From assembly GCF_000153205.1 (NCBI RefSeq), contig NZ_CH672427.1, forward strand, positions 3,340,596-3,404,595: a stretch of DNA of 64,000 nucleotides, read 5' to 3'. The first letter of the stretch is position 1, and every line of letters begins with the position of its first letter. Shown piece by piece: positions 39,742-51,872 of this stretch. A model generated the notes under the pieces. The model made no database searches. It worked only from the letters and a program-made list of their open reading frames with translations, and was not told the DNA's origin. The position numbers and the translations under genes were made by a program. The DNA comes from Nitrococcus mobilis Nb-231. GTDB taxonomy: Bacteria > Pseudomonadota > Gammaproteobacteria > Nitrococcales > Nitrococcaceae.

Positions 39742-40620
39742 ATGAGCAAAGCGATCCGTAAAGCAGTCTTTCCGGTGGCTGGCTTGGGTACCCGGTTTTT
39801 GCCTGCAACCAAGGCTAACCCGAAAGAGATGTTGCCCGTGGTGGATAAACCCTTGGTGCAGTATGCCGTCGAGGAGGCGGTGCGGGCGGGCATTGAGGTT
39901 CTGGTTTTCATCACTGGCCGCAACAAGCGCAGCATTCCGGACCACTTTGACAAAGCCTACGAGTTGGAATCCGAACTTGAGGCGAAAGGGAAATCCAAGC
40001 AGCTAAACACAGTGCGCAATATCATTCCTGCCCATGTCACTCCGATCTACATTCGCCAGACTGAAGCGCTCGGACTAGGGCATGCGGTGCTCTGCGCTGA
40101 ACCGGTGATCGGTGATGAGCCATTTGCCGTGATTTTGGCCGATGACCTTATCGATGACGCCGAGGGCAATGGCTGCCTTGACCAGATGGTTGAGCAATAC
40201 GCTGCCTCGGGTGCAAGCATTCTTGGCGTGCAACGGGTGCCTGCGGAGCATACTGATCGATACGGCATCGTCGATGCCACGGTGTGCTCTGCCCGCGTGA
40301 GTCGCGTGCAAGGCCTTATAGAGAAACCGCGGCCGCAAGAGGCACCATCCAATTTGGGTGTGGTGGGTCGTTATATACTCAATCCGGGGATATTCCGCAA
40401 ACTCCGGCAAACAATCCCCGGCGCGGGCGGTGAAATACAGCTAACAGACGCCATTGCCGCCTTGATGGAGGATGAAACGGTGCTTGCCTACGAATTCCGT
40501 GGCATTCGCTACGATTGCGGCGACAAACTGGGCTATCTCCAGGCGCAGGTGGAATTCGGTCTCAAGCACGCAGAACTGGGCGATGAGTTTCGCGAATACT
40601 TGCTGGGCCGCACACAATGA
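39742..40620 (+). CDS. galU: UTP-glucose-1-phosphate uridylyltransferase
   Basis: A 292-residue nucleotidyltransferase. It has [19 protein letters not shown], the Lys in [28 protein letters not shown], and [20 protein letters not shown]. It makes UDP-glucose for envelope polysaccharides. The ATG at 39742 is chosen because the conserved sequence begins there; the upstream in-frame extension is unconserved. Confidence 0.96.
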   Translation: MSKAIRKAVFPVAGLGTRFLPATKANPKEMLPVVDKPLVQYAVEEAVRAGIEVLVFITGRNKRSIPDHFDKAYELESELEAKGKSKQLNTVRNIIPAHVTPIYIRQTEALGLGHAVLCAEPVIGDEPFAVILADDLIDDAEGNGCLDQMVEQYAASGASILGVQRVPAEHTDRYGIVDATVCSARVSRVQGLIEKPRPQEAPSNLGVVGRYILNPGIFRKLRQTIPGAGGEIQLTDAIAALMEDETVLAYEFRGIRYDCGDKLGYLQAQVEFGLKHAELGDEFREYLLGRTQ

Positions 40621-40794
40621 TGTGCAGCTTGAACGAATTCTACCGACTCCTGTAGCTCGATAACGACGGGTCCGCCGCTTGTAGAAAAATAATATTTGAT
40701 TAAAGGATATAACCGCCAGGCTGTATTGTCTATGTACGTAGATGTCGTTCAACTACAGCGCTTTAGAAGTACGTTGAATAATCCATTTCAATGA

Positions 40795-40810
40795 AAGTTA
40801 TTTGTAACTT
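40795..40810. promoter_or_regulatory. Palindrome upstream of the EF-hand gene
   Basis: AAGTTA-TTTG-TAACTT lies 37 nt before the start codon in an AT-rich stretch (40680-40830). It could be an operator or a 5' UTR hairpin. No regulator is identified. Confidence 0.3.
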
Positions 40811-40846
40811 CTTATTAAACCAAGCCACAACCTAAGGAGGTTGGTT

Positions 40847-41170
40847 ATGAAGGCGAAGTGGATGACAGCTGCGATGATCGCTGCGTTCTCAGGGGCGCTT
40901 GCCGTAGGTACGGCGGCGAGTGCGGGAGGAATGGGCAGCAGCCACAGCGGCGAGCAGGGAACCAGCTTTAACAAGTTGGATGCTGACCAGGATGGACGCA
41001 TCAGCCAGCAGGAGGCGGCTGCGAACCCGGCGCTGGCTGAGCGTTTCAAGCGTCTCGACCAGAATGGTAACGAACAACTCGACCAAGGCGAGTTCGCGCA
41101 GTTCGAGACGATGCAGCGTGAAAAGCGCAAAACGAAGGTCGATGAACACAAGGGCATGGAGCATTGGTAA
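40847..41170 (+). CDS. Exported EF-hand calcium-binding protein
   Basis: A 107-residue protein. A signal peptide (AAMIAAFSGALAVGTAASAG) precedes two EF-hand loops: DADQDGRISQQE and the looser DQNGNEQLDQGE. Probably periplasmic and calcium-binding; no specific role is known. TAAGGAGG lies 6 nt before the ATG, one of the strongest ribosome binding sites in the window, which suggests high expression. The second loop has Gln at a side-chain ligand position and may bind weakly. Confidence 0.85.
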   Translation: MKAKWMTAAMIAAFSGALAVGTAASAGGMGSSHSGEQGTSFNKLDADQDGRISQQEAAANPALAERFKRLDQNGNEQLDQGEFAQFETMQREKRKTKVDEHKGMEHW

Positions 41171-41186
41171 TCACCCCTGCCTTCAT

Positions 41187-41230
41187 CAGGGGACGTCACA
41201 AGGGCGTCCCCTGTGATTTGTTTGGGTTTT
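41187..41230 (+). terminator. Intrinsic terminator after the EF-hand gene
   Basis: CAGGGGACG (41187-41195) pairs perfectly with CGTCCCCTG (41205-41213). A T-rich stretch (TGATTTGTTTGGGTTTT) follows. Confidence 0.75.
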
Positions 41231-41727
41231 CAGTCCAAGTTTGCCGTATGCGTGTCAGGCTGGCAGCCATCGAGCACCAGTGTCGGCGGATCCACAGCGA
41301 ATTGGAACGGCGCGGCCTGACGCAGAGCGCTTAGGCCGAGAATATTACGTGTCTGGCCAGGAAAGACTGCGGCCTCGACATTAGTGAGCACACAATCCTG
41401 GCCAATCATTACCGAGGCGATTCGGTAGACGGGAACGGTGATTTGACCGCCATCGGCCAGAGTGCCGATCAGATGCTTGATGTAGTCGGCTTGGTCATTG
41501 GCTTTGAGCGAGTTCAAGGCCGCCTGATTAATGGCCATGTGGCTTGCCCCCGTGTCCACGAGAAAGTCGCCCGTACCCCAGCCTGCAATGCTTACCGGAA
41601 CATAATAGGTCGCGGTCCCCTTATCATGCATTGGCACCGTTATCTGGTCATCGGCCAGCATCGGTATCGGCAGCATCATTACATAATAAAAGCCAATTAT
41701 TCTAATGAGATACCATGTTGACCCCAC
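41230..41727 (-). CDS. Exported retropepsin-like aspartic protease family protein
   Basis: A 165-residue protein. The GTG at 41727 has GGAGG 8 nt upstream and gives a signal-like N-terminus (WYLIRIIGFYYVMMLPIPML). The body has the single-domain aspartic protease signature FLVDTGASHMAIN and the second conserved element NILGLSALRQAAPFQF. Such proteins work as dimers, each giving one catalytic Asp. Longer frames (to 41886) or a shorter start at 41682 lack either a ribosome binding site or the signal. Substrate unknown. Confidence 0.8.
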   Translation of the reverse strand: MGSTWYLIRIIGFYYVMMLPIPMLADDQITVPMHDKGTATYYVPVSIAGWGTGDFLVDTGASHMAINQAALNSLKANDQADYIKHLIGTLADGGQITVPVYRIASVMIGQDCVLTNVEAAVFPGQTRNILGLSALRQAAPFQFAVDPPTLVLDGCQPDTHTANLD

Positions 41728-42513
41728 GTCACATTCCTCCCCCTCCAGAGTCTCGCTTCGTGTATGCAATATAACCCGTTCGGGTGCGGTTGAGTCATCG
41801 CAGCAGTAGCATAGATCCTTGCCAATGATTGAGGGAGGGGTCACGTATGCGTTCGATACTTGTCGGCCATCGAGTTTTTGAAGCAATAGCTTGGCCCCGT
41901 CGAGCCATTTTCAGCGCCTATGAACGGTACTGTATCCTGCGCCGTGCCTGACCCGCGTGGTTTGCCGATCCCGGGGTCGGAAGGGTGGCGTTGCGCGCAG
42001 AGCAGGCGAGGGCATAGCGCATTTCGCTTGTATTGTGCTTCCAAAGGCGCATGCCGATTGATCTCGTACTGATGCGCCACCACGTTAGGGTAAGGCAAGA
42101 ACCTTGCTTGGATTGTGGGCAGGCAACGACTATAAGGATTATCTAAGCTGAATTATCGAATCAATAAAATCGAATCTATATAGAGTACCATGCGACCGTG
42201 CAAGGGTACTCGGTAGTGGGGCTCAGTGTCGTTGACAGCAGCGCTGAGTAAGTCCTGTAGGTGGTTCCCGATGCAAAGCCCTAGAGCGAAAAATATGGGG
42301 CCGTACTGAACGCCTTGGGTGTGGCGTAGCCAACACCGATCGAAGCCGCCCCATAGGCAAAGTCGACCAACTCGGCTCGTCCGTAGCGGTTATACGTGGC
42401 CGAGCCGAGAGGCCATAAATTGTTTGAGCAACGGCGATTTTGGCGATAAGGCCTGGATCAAAGGGTAAGCGCTTATTTGCAATTTCAGAATTAAGGGGAG
42501 GAGAGGATCGATT
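41728..42513. other. Long gap with inverted repeats, no convincing gene
   Basis: About 785 bp. Frames here overlap or have atypical composition, and none has a ribosome binding site. A perfect 9-bp inverted repeat CTCGGCTCG (42371-42379) / CGAGCCGAG (42401-42409) and a CTCAG/CTGAG pair around 42219-42247 could be part of an RNA structure. An AT-rich stretch at 42140-42190 could hold a promoter. No known RNA family was recognised. Confidence 0.4.
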
Positions 42514-42744
42514 ATGAGTAGTGAAGAAGCGCACGCTAACGATCTTGCGGCCGCTCGCAAGGCAGTAGAGGAGGGGCGGCAGCAGGTAAAAGAGCTTACC
42601 GAGAATATCGGGGAGGCTATGGCGGTTAATGATAACAAGCAAGCCGGCAAGATTCTGCGTGAGCGTCAGAAAGCGCAGCGCGAACTCGATCGTCTGGAAG
42701 AGGCGCTGCGAGCATTGGAAGAGGGGCAGAGTCACGAAGCGTAG
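42514..42744 (+). CDS. Small coiled-coil protein of unknown function
   Basis: A 76-residue hydrophilic protein predicted all-helical from its heptad pattern (LAAARKAVEEGRQQVKELTE, then KILRERQKAQRELDRLEEAL). It has no signal peptide or membrane segment. AGGGGAGGAGAGG lies just before the ATG, which supports translation. Family not recognised. Confidence 0.65.
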   Translation: MSSEEAHANDLAAARKAVEEGRQQVKELTENIGEAMAVNDNKQAGKILRERQKAQRELDRLEEALRALEEGQSHEA

Positions 42745-42857
42745 CCTATTTGGGGCGCTTTAGGGGTTGCCCAACGAGCAGCGTGGGGTGGAGAACAATT
42801 ACTCGTAAAGCCGTGCGGTAAAGGGTGGAAGCGGGAGTTTCGAGCGCTGGGAATGGG

Positions 42858-42887
42858 TCCGCGCCAGCCGATCGGCGCTGGCGCGGA
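42858..42887. repeat. 11-bp perfect GC-rich inverted repeat
   Basis: TCCGCGCCAGC (42858-42868) and GCTGGCGCGGA (42877-42887) surround an 8-nt spacer that itself contains CGATCG. It lies between the convergent small coiled-coil gene and sodC and may end transcription, although no T-tract is present. Confidence 0.6.
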
Positions 42888-42967
42888 GCCTGGATTGGCC
42901 ATCCCAGGCAAGGACAAGCCTGCGCGAAGGCTGCCGGCCAAATCCCGGTGTATCTTGGCCTCCGAAG

Positions 42968-43492
42968 CTATTCCACCACGCCGCAAGCGAGGCGAGAGCC
43001 CCCGCCACCAAGCTTATGCGGCTCGTCCGCGTAGTTGTCCCCACCACTGTGAATCATAAGTGACCGCCCGTGCAGATCGCTCACCTTGAGCCGGGGTGCC
43101 AATACGGGCTGATTGGATTTGCCTTGCGTGTCGACATACAAGGTCGGGAGATCTCCGAGGTGACCGCTTCCATACGGGCCAGCGTGGTTTGCGGCGCCGT
43201 TCGGCGCGTAATGCCCTCCTGCGGCCAATCCGGGCACCGTCTGGCCGTTCTTTTGTGCCGCGCCGCAAGTGGCGTTCTGGTGCACATGGAATCCGTGTAG
43301 TCCAGGGGGTAGGTCGCTCAGATCCGGTGTAAAGAGCGTGCCATACTGAGTATCCTCGGCCTTGATGGTCCCGATTTTCTCGCCGCCCCCCGTTTTTTGT
43401 AAAAGCCGCATGGTCACGGTCGTTTTCTCGGTATTCGCGCAACCGGCACCGACGGCGGCGGTGGCGAGGGCAATGATCGCTGTTCTTAGCAT
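42968..43492 (-). CDS. sodC: Superoxide dismutase [Cu-Zn]
   Basis: A 174-residue exported enzyme. The N-terminus MLRTAIIALATAAVGAGCA is a signal with a possible lipobox Cys. Copper ligands are in GLHGFHVHQNATC, the bridging/zinc cluster in AGGHYAPNGAANHAGPYGSG with the zinc Asp in GDLPTLYVD, the distal His in LMIHSGGDNY and the C-terminal Arg in GSRLACGVV. It converts superoxide to peroxide and oxygen in the periplasm. The start at 43492 is chosen for the signal peptide. Confidence 0.94.
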   Translation of the reverse strand: MLRTAIIALATAAVGAGCANTEKTTVTMRLLQKTGGGEKIGTIKAEDTQYGTLFTPDLSDLPPGLHGFHVHQNATCGAAQKNGQTVPGLAAGGHYAPNGAANHAGPYGSGHLGDLPTLYVDTQGKSNQPVLAPRLKVSDLHGRSLMIHSGGDNYADEPHKLGGGGSRLACGVVE

Positions 43493-43789
43493 GGGTTCGA
43501 CTCCTAGGTGCTCTGCACGGTGACACTGACGGCAAGCAGTTTTGAGCATTGCTGCACGGTTTCTCTGCACTCGCAAGCGGTCAGGCTAATCCCAATCCCG
43601 AGCATTAGACTGGTTTGAGGAAGCCCGCCGGGCGAGTGTTGCCGCTTGGCAAGTCTCCGCGAATCGTCTGCCTTAGATCTGCTGTTGCACCCGCAACACG
43701 GTTCGACATTGCCGCTGTGCTATTGCTCATCGACCAGTCTGGCCTTGTGCGGTTGCTTTCGATCTTATGCACACGCCCTAAACAGGCAA
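43493..43789. other. Gap between sodC and tRNA-Asn, no gene seen
   Basis: About 300 bp. Frames crossing it run into the tRNA gene and have no family resemblance. The sodC promoter should lie here but no good -35/-10 pair was found. Confidence 0.4.
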
Positions 43790-43823
43790 GAAAAAAGGGC
43801 CCAGCCTTTTGAGCTAAGCCCTT
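43790..43823 (-). terminator. Terminator downstream of tRNA-Asn
   Basis: On the minus strand, AAGGGCTTAGC pairs with GCTGGGCCCTT (11 bp with two G-U pairs, 7-nt loop), and the run of T continues through 43790. Confidence 0.88.
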
Positions 43824-43828
43824 GTTTA

Positions 43829-43904
43829 TGGCTCCCCGGGACGGGCTCGAACCGCCGACCCGGTGATTAACAGTCACCTGCTCTACCGACTGAGCTACCG
43901 GGGA
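43829..43904 (-). tRNA. tRNA-Asn (GTT)
   Basis: 76 nt including encoded CCA. The acceptor stem TCCCCGG pairs with CCGGGGA (one position before the discriminator G). The D-arm is GCTC...GAGC, the anticodon stem-loop is CAGGTGACTGTTAATCACCG with anticodon GTT, and the T-loop is GGTTCGAGCC. Confidence 0.97.
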
Positions 43905-43927
43905 GTGGTCACCCTCACAAAAATCGT

Positions 43928-43955
43928 ATTCTACCGGGCCGAATGCCGGCGTCAA
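43928..43955 (-). promoter_or_regulatory. Sigma-70-type promoter for tRNA-Asn
   Basis: On the minus strand, -35 TTGACG (43955-43950), a 16-bp spacer and -10 TAGAAT (43933-43928) lie about 24 nt before the tRNA. The G+C-rich stretch after the -10 resembles a stringent discriminator. Confidence 0.75.
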
Positions 43956-43993
43956 CAAACATACTCAAGTTCGAGATATGTTTTCATCGGGGT

Positions 43994-45184
43994 TTATTGG
44001 CATCCAAACACTTTCTCCAGCCGACCCATGGCATTCTCCAGGTTCTCCATACTCGTGGCATACGAGATTCGGGTATGCCCGGAGAGCCCAAAAGCCGAGC
44101 CGGGGACCAGTGCCACGCCGGCGGTACCGATAAGATATTCGGCGAGTTCGATATCGTTGTTGACCCCGTCCAGATTGCGGATAGCGCCGCGCATGCTAGG
44201 GAAGCAATAGAAGGTACCGTCACCGGCCGCACAATGAACTCCGATCATGGAATTAAGCCGCTCGACAACGTAGTCGTGGCGCTCTTTGAATGCTCGCAGC
44301 ATAGGGGCGATGCAGCTTTGATCTCCGCTCAGCGCCGCTACCGCAGCCGCTTGGGAGATGGAGCTGGGATTGGATGTGCTCTGTGACTGAAGCTTTTTCA
44401 TGGCGGCGATCACGGGCGCCGGGCCGGCCGCGTAGCCAAGCCGCCAACCCGTCATGGCGTAGGTCTTGGACACGCCGTTTATGATCACTGTCCGCTCGTT
44501 GAGCTCGGGACACAGCATGACGATGTTGGCGAACGGCTCCGTGGTCCAAAGGATGTGCTCGTAGATATCGTCTGTGGCGATCAATACTTCCGGGTAGCGC
44601 TTGAGCACCGCGCCGAGTGCCGCGAGCTCAGCGTGGGTATAGGCCGTCCCACTAGGGTTGGACGGGCTGTTAAGGAGCACCAAGCGGGTCCGGTCGGTGA
44701 TGGCCTCCTCGAGCTGCTCGGGCAGCAGCTTGAAACGCTGGTCCTGGCCAGCCTCGACCACCTCCGGCACGCCTTCGGCGAGCAGCACCATATCTGGGTA
44801 GGAAACCCAGTATGGAGCTGGTACGACCACCTCGTCGCCGGGATCGAGAATGGCGGCCATAAGATTGTAAAGGCACTGCTTGGCGCCGCTGGAGGCTATG
44901 ATTTGATTGAGTTCGTAGTGCAGTCCGTTTTCGCGCTCGAACTTGGAGCGGATGGCTTCTTTGAGCTCGGGGGTGCCGTCCACTGGTGTATAGCGGGTTT
45001 CGCCCCGTTCGATCGCCGCCACTGCCGCTGCTCTGATATGCTCAGGTGTGTCGAAATCGGGCTCGCCGGCGCCGAGCCCAATGATGTCGTGTCCCGCCGC
45101 GCGCAGCTCGGCTGCGCGCGCCGTTACCGCCAGCGTCGGCGAGGGTTTGACTCGCTGCACGCGTTTTGCCAGTCGTATGCCCAA
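43994..45184 (-). CDS. aspC: Aspartate aminotransferase (class I, 1-beta type)
   Basis: A 396-residue aminotransferase. It has GLGAGEPDFDTPEHIR, SPSNPSGTAY, ATDDIYEHI, the PLP lysine in GVSKTYAMTGWRLGYAAGP, and the C-terminal Arg in GHTRISYATS. It belongs to the bacterial 1-beta aspartate aminotransferases, some of which also use prephenate. The TTG start at 45184 is preceded by AGGAGG with 6-nt spacing. It is divergent from uvrB. Confidence 0.93.
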   Translation of the reverse strand: MGIRLAKRVQRVKPSPTLAVTARAAELRAAGHDIIGLGAGEPDFDTPEHIRAAAVAAIERGETRYTPVDGTPELKEAIRSKFERENGLHYELNQIIASSGAKQCLYNLMAAILDPGDEVVVPAPYWVSYPDMVLLAEGVPEVVEAGQDQRFKLLPEQLEEAITDRTRLVLLNSPSNPSGTAYTHAELAALGAVLKRYPEVLIATDDIYEHILWTTEPFANIVMLCPELNERTVIINGVSKTYAMTGWRLGYAAGPAPVIAAMKKLQSQSTSNPSSISQAAAVAALSGDQSCIAPMLRAFKERHDYVVERLNSMIGVHCAAGDGTFYCFPSMRGAIRNLDGVNNDIELAEYLIGTAGVALVPGSAFGLSGHTRISYATSMENLENAMGRLEKVFGCQ

Positions 45185-45250
45185 GGCCCACCTCCTGAAT
45201 CGTCGATTTTGCCATTTATACAGGATTAAGCGTTAACGCGGCAGGGTGCT

Positions 45251-47281
<2,031 letters not shown>

Positions 47282-47309
47282 TGGGCTCACGCGCGGTTCC
47301 CCATGCGCC

Positions 47310-47338
47310 TTGTCACATTGCGGGGCCTTCGGTATATT
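47310..47338 (+). promoter_or_regulatory. Sigma-70 promoter for tRNA-Val
   Basis: TTGTCA (47310-47315), a spacer of exactly 17 bp and TATATT (47333-47338); the tRNA begins 14 nt after the -10. Confidence 0.8.
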
Positions 47339-47351
47339 ATCCGATCAGCTC

Positions 47352-47428
47352 AGGCGCGTAGCTCAGCTGGTTAGAGCACCACCTTGACATGGTGGGGGTC
47401 GGTGGTTCGAGTCCACTCGCGCCTACCA
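47352..47428 (+). tRNA. tRNA-Val (GAC)
   Basis: 77 nt with encoded CCA. The acceptor AGGCGCG pairs with CGCGCCT. The anticodon arm CCACCTTGACATGGTGG carries GAC, and the T-arm is GGTGGTTCGAGTCCAC. Confidence 0.97.
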
Positions 47429-47541
47429 GCCGCATTCTTCCTAGGCATCGCTGTGGGCGATGCGATCTTGCGTTCCGACCGGCAACCAACGGCGGAGCGA
47501 GACAAGTGGCCCCTCGTATAGGCCACCACTGCGGAGTATAG

Positions 47542-49467
47542 ATGCCTACCGTAACGCTTCCCGACGGCAGTGAGCGTCGCTACGACCGCCCGGTCACCCT
47601 GCGGCAGGTGGCCGAGGACATCGGCCCCGGGCTGGCCAAAGCCGCCGTGGCGGGTCGCCTGGACGGCCGCGTGCTGGATCTCGATCACCTCATCCAAGAG
47701 GATGGCGCGGTGTCGATCGTGACCAGCCGGGACGCCGAAGGCCTGGAGATTCTTCGTCATTCCACCGCCCATTTGCTTGCGCAGGCGGTCAAACAGCTGT
47801 ACCCGGACGCTCAGGTTACCATCGGCCCGGTGATCGAAAACGGCTTTTACTATGATTTTGCCTACCAGCGAGCCTTTTCCGAGCAGGATTTACGGGCGAT
47901 CGAGGTGCGGATGGAGGAACTCGCCCGCGCGGATATCGAGGTGCAGCGGGAAGTTTGGGACCGCTCGGAGGCGATGGCATTTTTCCGCGGCATCGGCGAG
48001 GAGTACAAGGCTCGGATCATCGAGGAGATCCCGCCGGCCGAGGTGGTCTCGCTCTATCGCCAGGGTGATTTCATCGATCTGTGCCGCGGACCGCACGTGC
48101 CACGCACCGGTATGCTCAAGGCGTTCAAGCTGACCAAGGTTGCCGGCGCTTACTGGCGTGGGGACGCCCGCAACGAGATGCTCCAACGCATCTACGGTAC
48201 CGCCTGGCCGGACCGCAAGGCGCTGCAGCACTATCTGCACGCTCTCGAGGAAGCTCAGCGGCGCGACCACCGTCGGCTCGCCAAAATCCAGGATCTTTTT
48301 CATTTGCAGGAAGAAGCCCCTGGAATGGTGTTTTGGCACCCGAACGGCTGGCGAGTCTATCTGTTGCTGCAGGACTATCTGCGCGCCAAGCTCGACGCGC
48401 ATGGCTACCGTGAGGTTCGTACCCCGGAGCTGGTTGATCGCAGTCTTTGGGAGCGTTCGGGGCACTGGCAGAAATTCCGTGCCGATATGTTCACCACGGA
48501 GTCCGAGAAGCGAGACTACGCGGTCAAGCCCATGAACTGCCCGTGCCATGTGCAGATCTTCAATCAGGGGCTGAAGAGCTATCGGGATCTGCCTTTGCGC
48601 TTGGCCGAGTTCGGCAACTGTCACCGCAATGAGGCGTCGGGGACGCTGCATGGCCTGATGCGGGTGCGTAACTTCGTGCAGGATGATGCGCACATCTTCT
48701 GTACCGAGGAGCAGATCCAGAGCGAAGTGGCGGGGTTCTTGGATCTGGCCGAGGCGGTTTATCGCGATTTCGGCTTTGATGAGGTTATCGTGGCTCTGTC
48801 GACCCGCCCGGAGCAGCGAGTCGGCGCCGATGCGCTCTGGGACAAGGCCGAGCAGGCTCTCGATCAAGCGCTCCGGGCGAGGCGTTTGGATTGGGAGGTC
48901 AAGCCCGGAGAGGGGGCTTTCTACGGGCCCAAGATCGAGCTGTCGATGAAGGACAGCCTGGGTCGGGTTTGGCAATGCGGCACAATGCAGGTGGATTTCT
49001 CGATGCCGCAGCGGTTAGGTGCGCAATACGTCGCCGAGGACGGTGCGCGGTTGGTTCCGGTCATGCTGCATCGGGCCATATTCGGCTCGTTCGAGCGTTT
49101 TATCGGGGTTTTGATCGAGCACTATGGCGGCGCGTGGCCGGTGTGGCTAGCTCCGATTCAGGCCGTGGTGCTCAATATCACGGATCGCCAAGGCGCCTAC
49201 GCCAGCGGCATTGAAAAACGCCTTGCAGAACACGGCTTTCGCGCCTATGGGGACTTGAGAAACGAGAAGATCGGCTTTAAAATCCGCGAGCATACCCTGC
49301 AAAAGGTTCCCTATCTATTAATCGTAGGGGAAAGAGAACGTGAATCCATGACCGTGGCCGTGCGGACTCGCGAAGGTGAAGACCTCGGGTCCATGCCGCT
49401 GAAAGCCTTCATTGAACGGCTGAGTGGTGAGGTGGCACAGCTCGGTCGTATCGTTGCGGAGGATTAA
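47542..49467 (+). CDS. thrS: Threonyl-tRNA synthetase
   Basis: A 641-residue class II synthetase. It has the N-terminal TGS domain ([19 protein letters not shown]), the editing domain with [11 protein letters not shown], the zinc-site Cys and motif [12 protein letters not shown], the zinc His in [16 protein letters not shown], and the C-terminal anticodon-binding domain. It is first in the conserved translation operon thrS-infC-rpmI-rplT-pheS-pheT-ihfA. In E. coli thrS is autoregulated through tRNA-like leader hairpins; none is obvious in the short leader here. Confidence 0.97.
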   Translation: MPTVTLPDGSERRYDRPVTLRQVAEDIGPGLAKAAVAGRLDGRVLDLDHLIQEDGAVSIVTSRDAEGLEILRHSTAHLLAQAVKQLYPDAQVTIGPVIENGFYYDFAYQRAFSEQDLRAIEVRMEELARADIEVQREVWDRSEAMAFFRGIGEEYKARIIEEIPPAEVVSLYRQGDFIDLCRGPHVPRTGMLKAFKLTKVAGAYWRGDARNEMLQRIYGTAWPDRKALQHYLHALEEAQRRDHRRLAKIQDLFHLQEEAPGMVFWHPNGWRVYLLLQDYLRAKLDAHGYREVRTPELVDRSLWERSGHWQKFRADMFTTESEKRDYAVKPMNCPCHVQIFNQGLKSYRDLPLRLAEFGNCHRNEASGTLHGLMRVRNFVQDDAHIFCTEEQIQSEVAGFLDLAEAVYRDFGFDEVIVALSTRPEQRVGADALWDKAEQALDQALRARRLDWEVKPGEGAFYGPKIELSMKDSLGRVWQCGTMQVDFSMPQRLGAQYVAEDGARLVPVMLHRAIFGSFERFIGVLIEHYGGAWPVWLAPIQAVVLNITDRQGAYASGIEKRLAEHGFRAYGDLRNEKIGFKIREHTLQKVPYLLIVGERERESMTVAVRTREGEDLGSMPLKAFIERLSGEVAQLGRIVAED

Positions 49468-49470
49468 AGG

Positions 49471-50028
49471 ATCGCTGCGAGAAGGAAACCGGCGGTGCGC
49501 CGTGGTGGCACCACAGACAACAGGCGGGTAAACCGCGAAATTCGGGTTCCGAATGTTCGCCTGATCAACGAGGAGGGCGAGCAGGTCGGGATCATCGACA
49601 TTGAGGATGCGCTCAATTCCGCCGAGGAGGCTGGCTTGGATCTGGTGGAGCTCGACGGGAATGCCGATCCGCCGGTGTGCCGGGTCATGAACTACGGCAA
49701 GTGGAAGTTCGAGCAATCCAAAAAACAGCAGGCGGCGCGCAAGAAGCAGAAGCAGGTTCAGATCAAGGAAGTCAAATTTCGTCCTGGAACGGATGAAGGT
49801 GACTACCAAGTCAAACTGCGCAACCTCAAGCGGTTTTTGGAAGACGGCGACAAGGTCAAGGTCACGCTTCGCTTCCGCGGTCGAGAGATGGCGCATCAGG
49901 AGCTCGGTCTGGAGTTGCTCGAGCGAGTGGAGTCGGACCTCATGGAGCTCGGTGCGATCGAGCAGCGCCCAAGGATGGAGGGCCGCTTGATGGTCATGAT
50001 GCTGTCCCCGAAGCGGAGCGCACGTTAG
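49471..50028 (+). CDS. infC: Translation initiation factor IF-3 (probable AUC start)
   Basis: A 185-residue IF-3. It has the N-domain ([20 protein letters not shown]), the Lys-rich linker ([16 protein letters not shown]) and the C-domain ([30 protein letters not shown]). The start is taken as ATC at 49471. GGAGG (49458-49462) lies 8 nt before it, and the order thrS stop TAA, three bases, then ATC copies E. coli, where infC starts at AUU three bases after the thrS stop. The alternative is GTG at 49495 with GAAGG upstream (177 residues). Rare start codons let IF-3 repress its own synthesis. Confidence 0.93.
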   Translation: MAARRKPAVRRGGTTDNRRVNREIRVPNVRLINEEGEQVGIIDIEDALNSAEEAGLDLVELDGNADPPVCRVMNYGKWKFEQSKKQQAARKKQKQVQIKEVKFRPGTDEGDYQVKLRNLKRFLEDGDKVKVTLRFRGREMAHQELGLELLERVESDLMELGAIEQRPRMEGRLMVMMLSPKRSAR

Positions 50029-50127
50029 CTCACCCCGGTTTTAGCACAAGCTAGGCCGCGACTCGGCCTGGGGGGTGGGATTTTGTTCAGTGCGATTTTT
50101 ATTATCGCGCAGGCGGAGAGTTTTGGG

Positions 50128-50325
50128 ATGCCGAAGATCAAGACCAATCGGGGTGCGGCGAAGCGATTCCGCAAGACAGCCAGCGGACGCTACAAACGGG
50201 CGCATGCGTACCACAATCATCTTCTGACCAAGAAAGATCCCAAGCGTAAGCGGGGTCTGCGCGCCACGGCGCTGGTCGCACCAGCAGATAGCGCTATGGT
50301 ACGGCGTTTACTGCCGTATCTGTAA
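50128..50325 (+). CDS. rpmI: 50S ribosomal protein L35
   Basis: 65 residues, starting [20 protein letters not shown], the exact family length. GGAGAG lies about 8 nt before the ATG at 50128. The 99-nt gap from infC can form hairpins (AGGCCG/CGGCCT near 50053; GCGAT/ATCGC near 50093). In E. coli this region is the L20 binding target for repression; conservation of that here is inferred. Confidence 0.97.
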   Translation: MPKIKTNRGAAKRFRKTASGRYKRAHAYHNHLLTKKDPKRKRGLRATALVAPADSAMVRRLLPYL

Positions 50326-50345
50326 CCGGATGCCGGGAGAACAAC

Positions 50346-51831
<1,486 letters not shown>

Positions 51832-51872
51832 GTGGTGGACGGGCGTTCGCCCATTCAGCTCGGGGGAATTCC

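Noticed and set aside
42223-42735. 170-codon minus-strand frame opposite the small coiled-coil gene
   Set aside because: No ribosome binding site; the plus-strand 76-codon gene has a very strong one and a clean heptad pattern.
43605-43958. 117-codon minus-strand frame around tRNA-Asn
   Set aside because: Its middle is the tRNA gene itself, translated.
47890-48975. 361-codon minus-strand frame opposite thrS
   Set aside because: Shadow frame; no start context and no motif.
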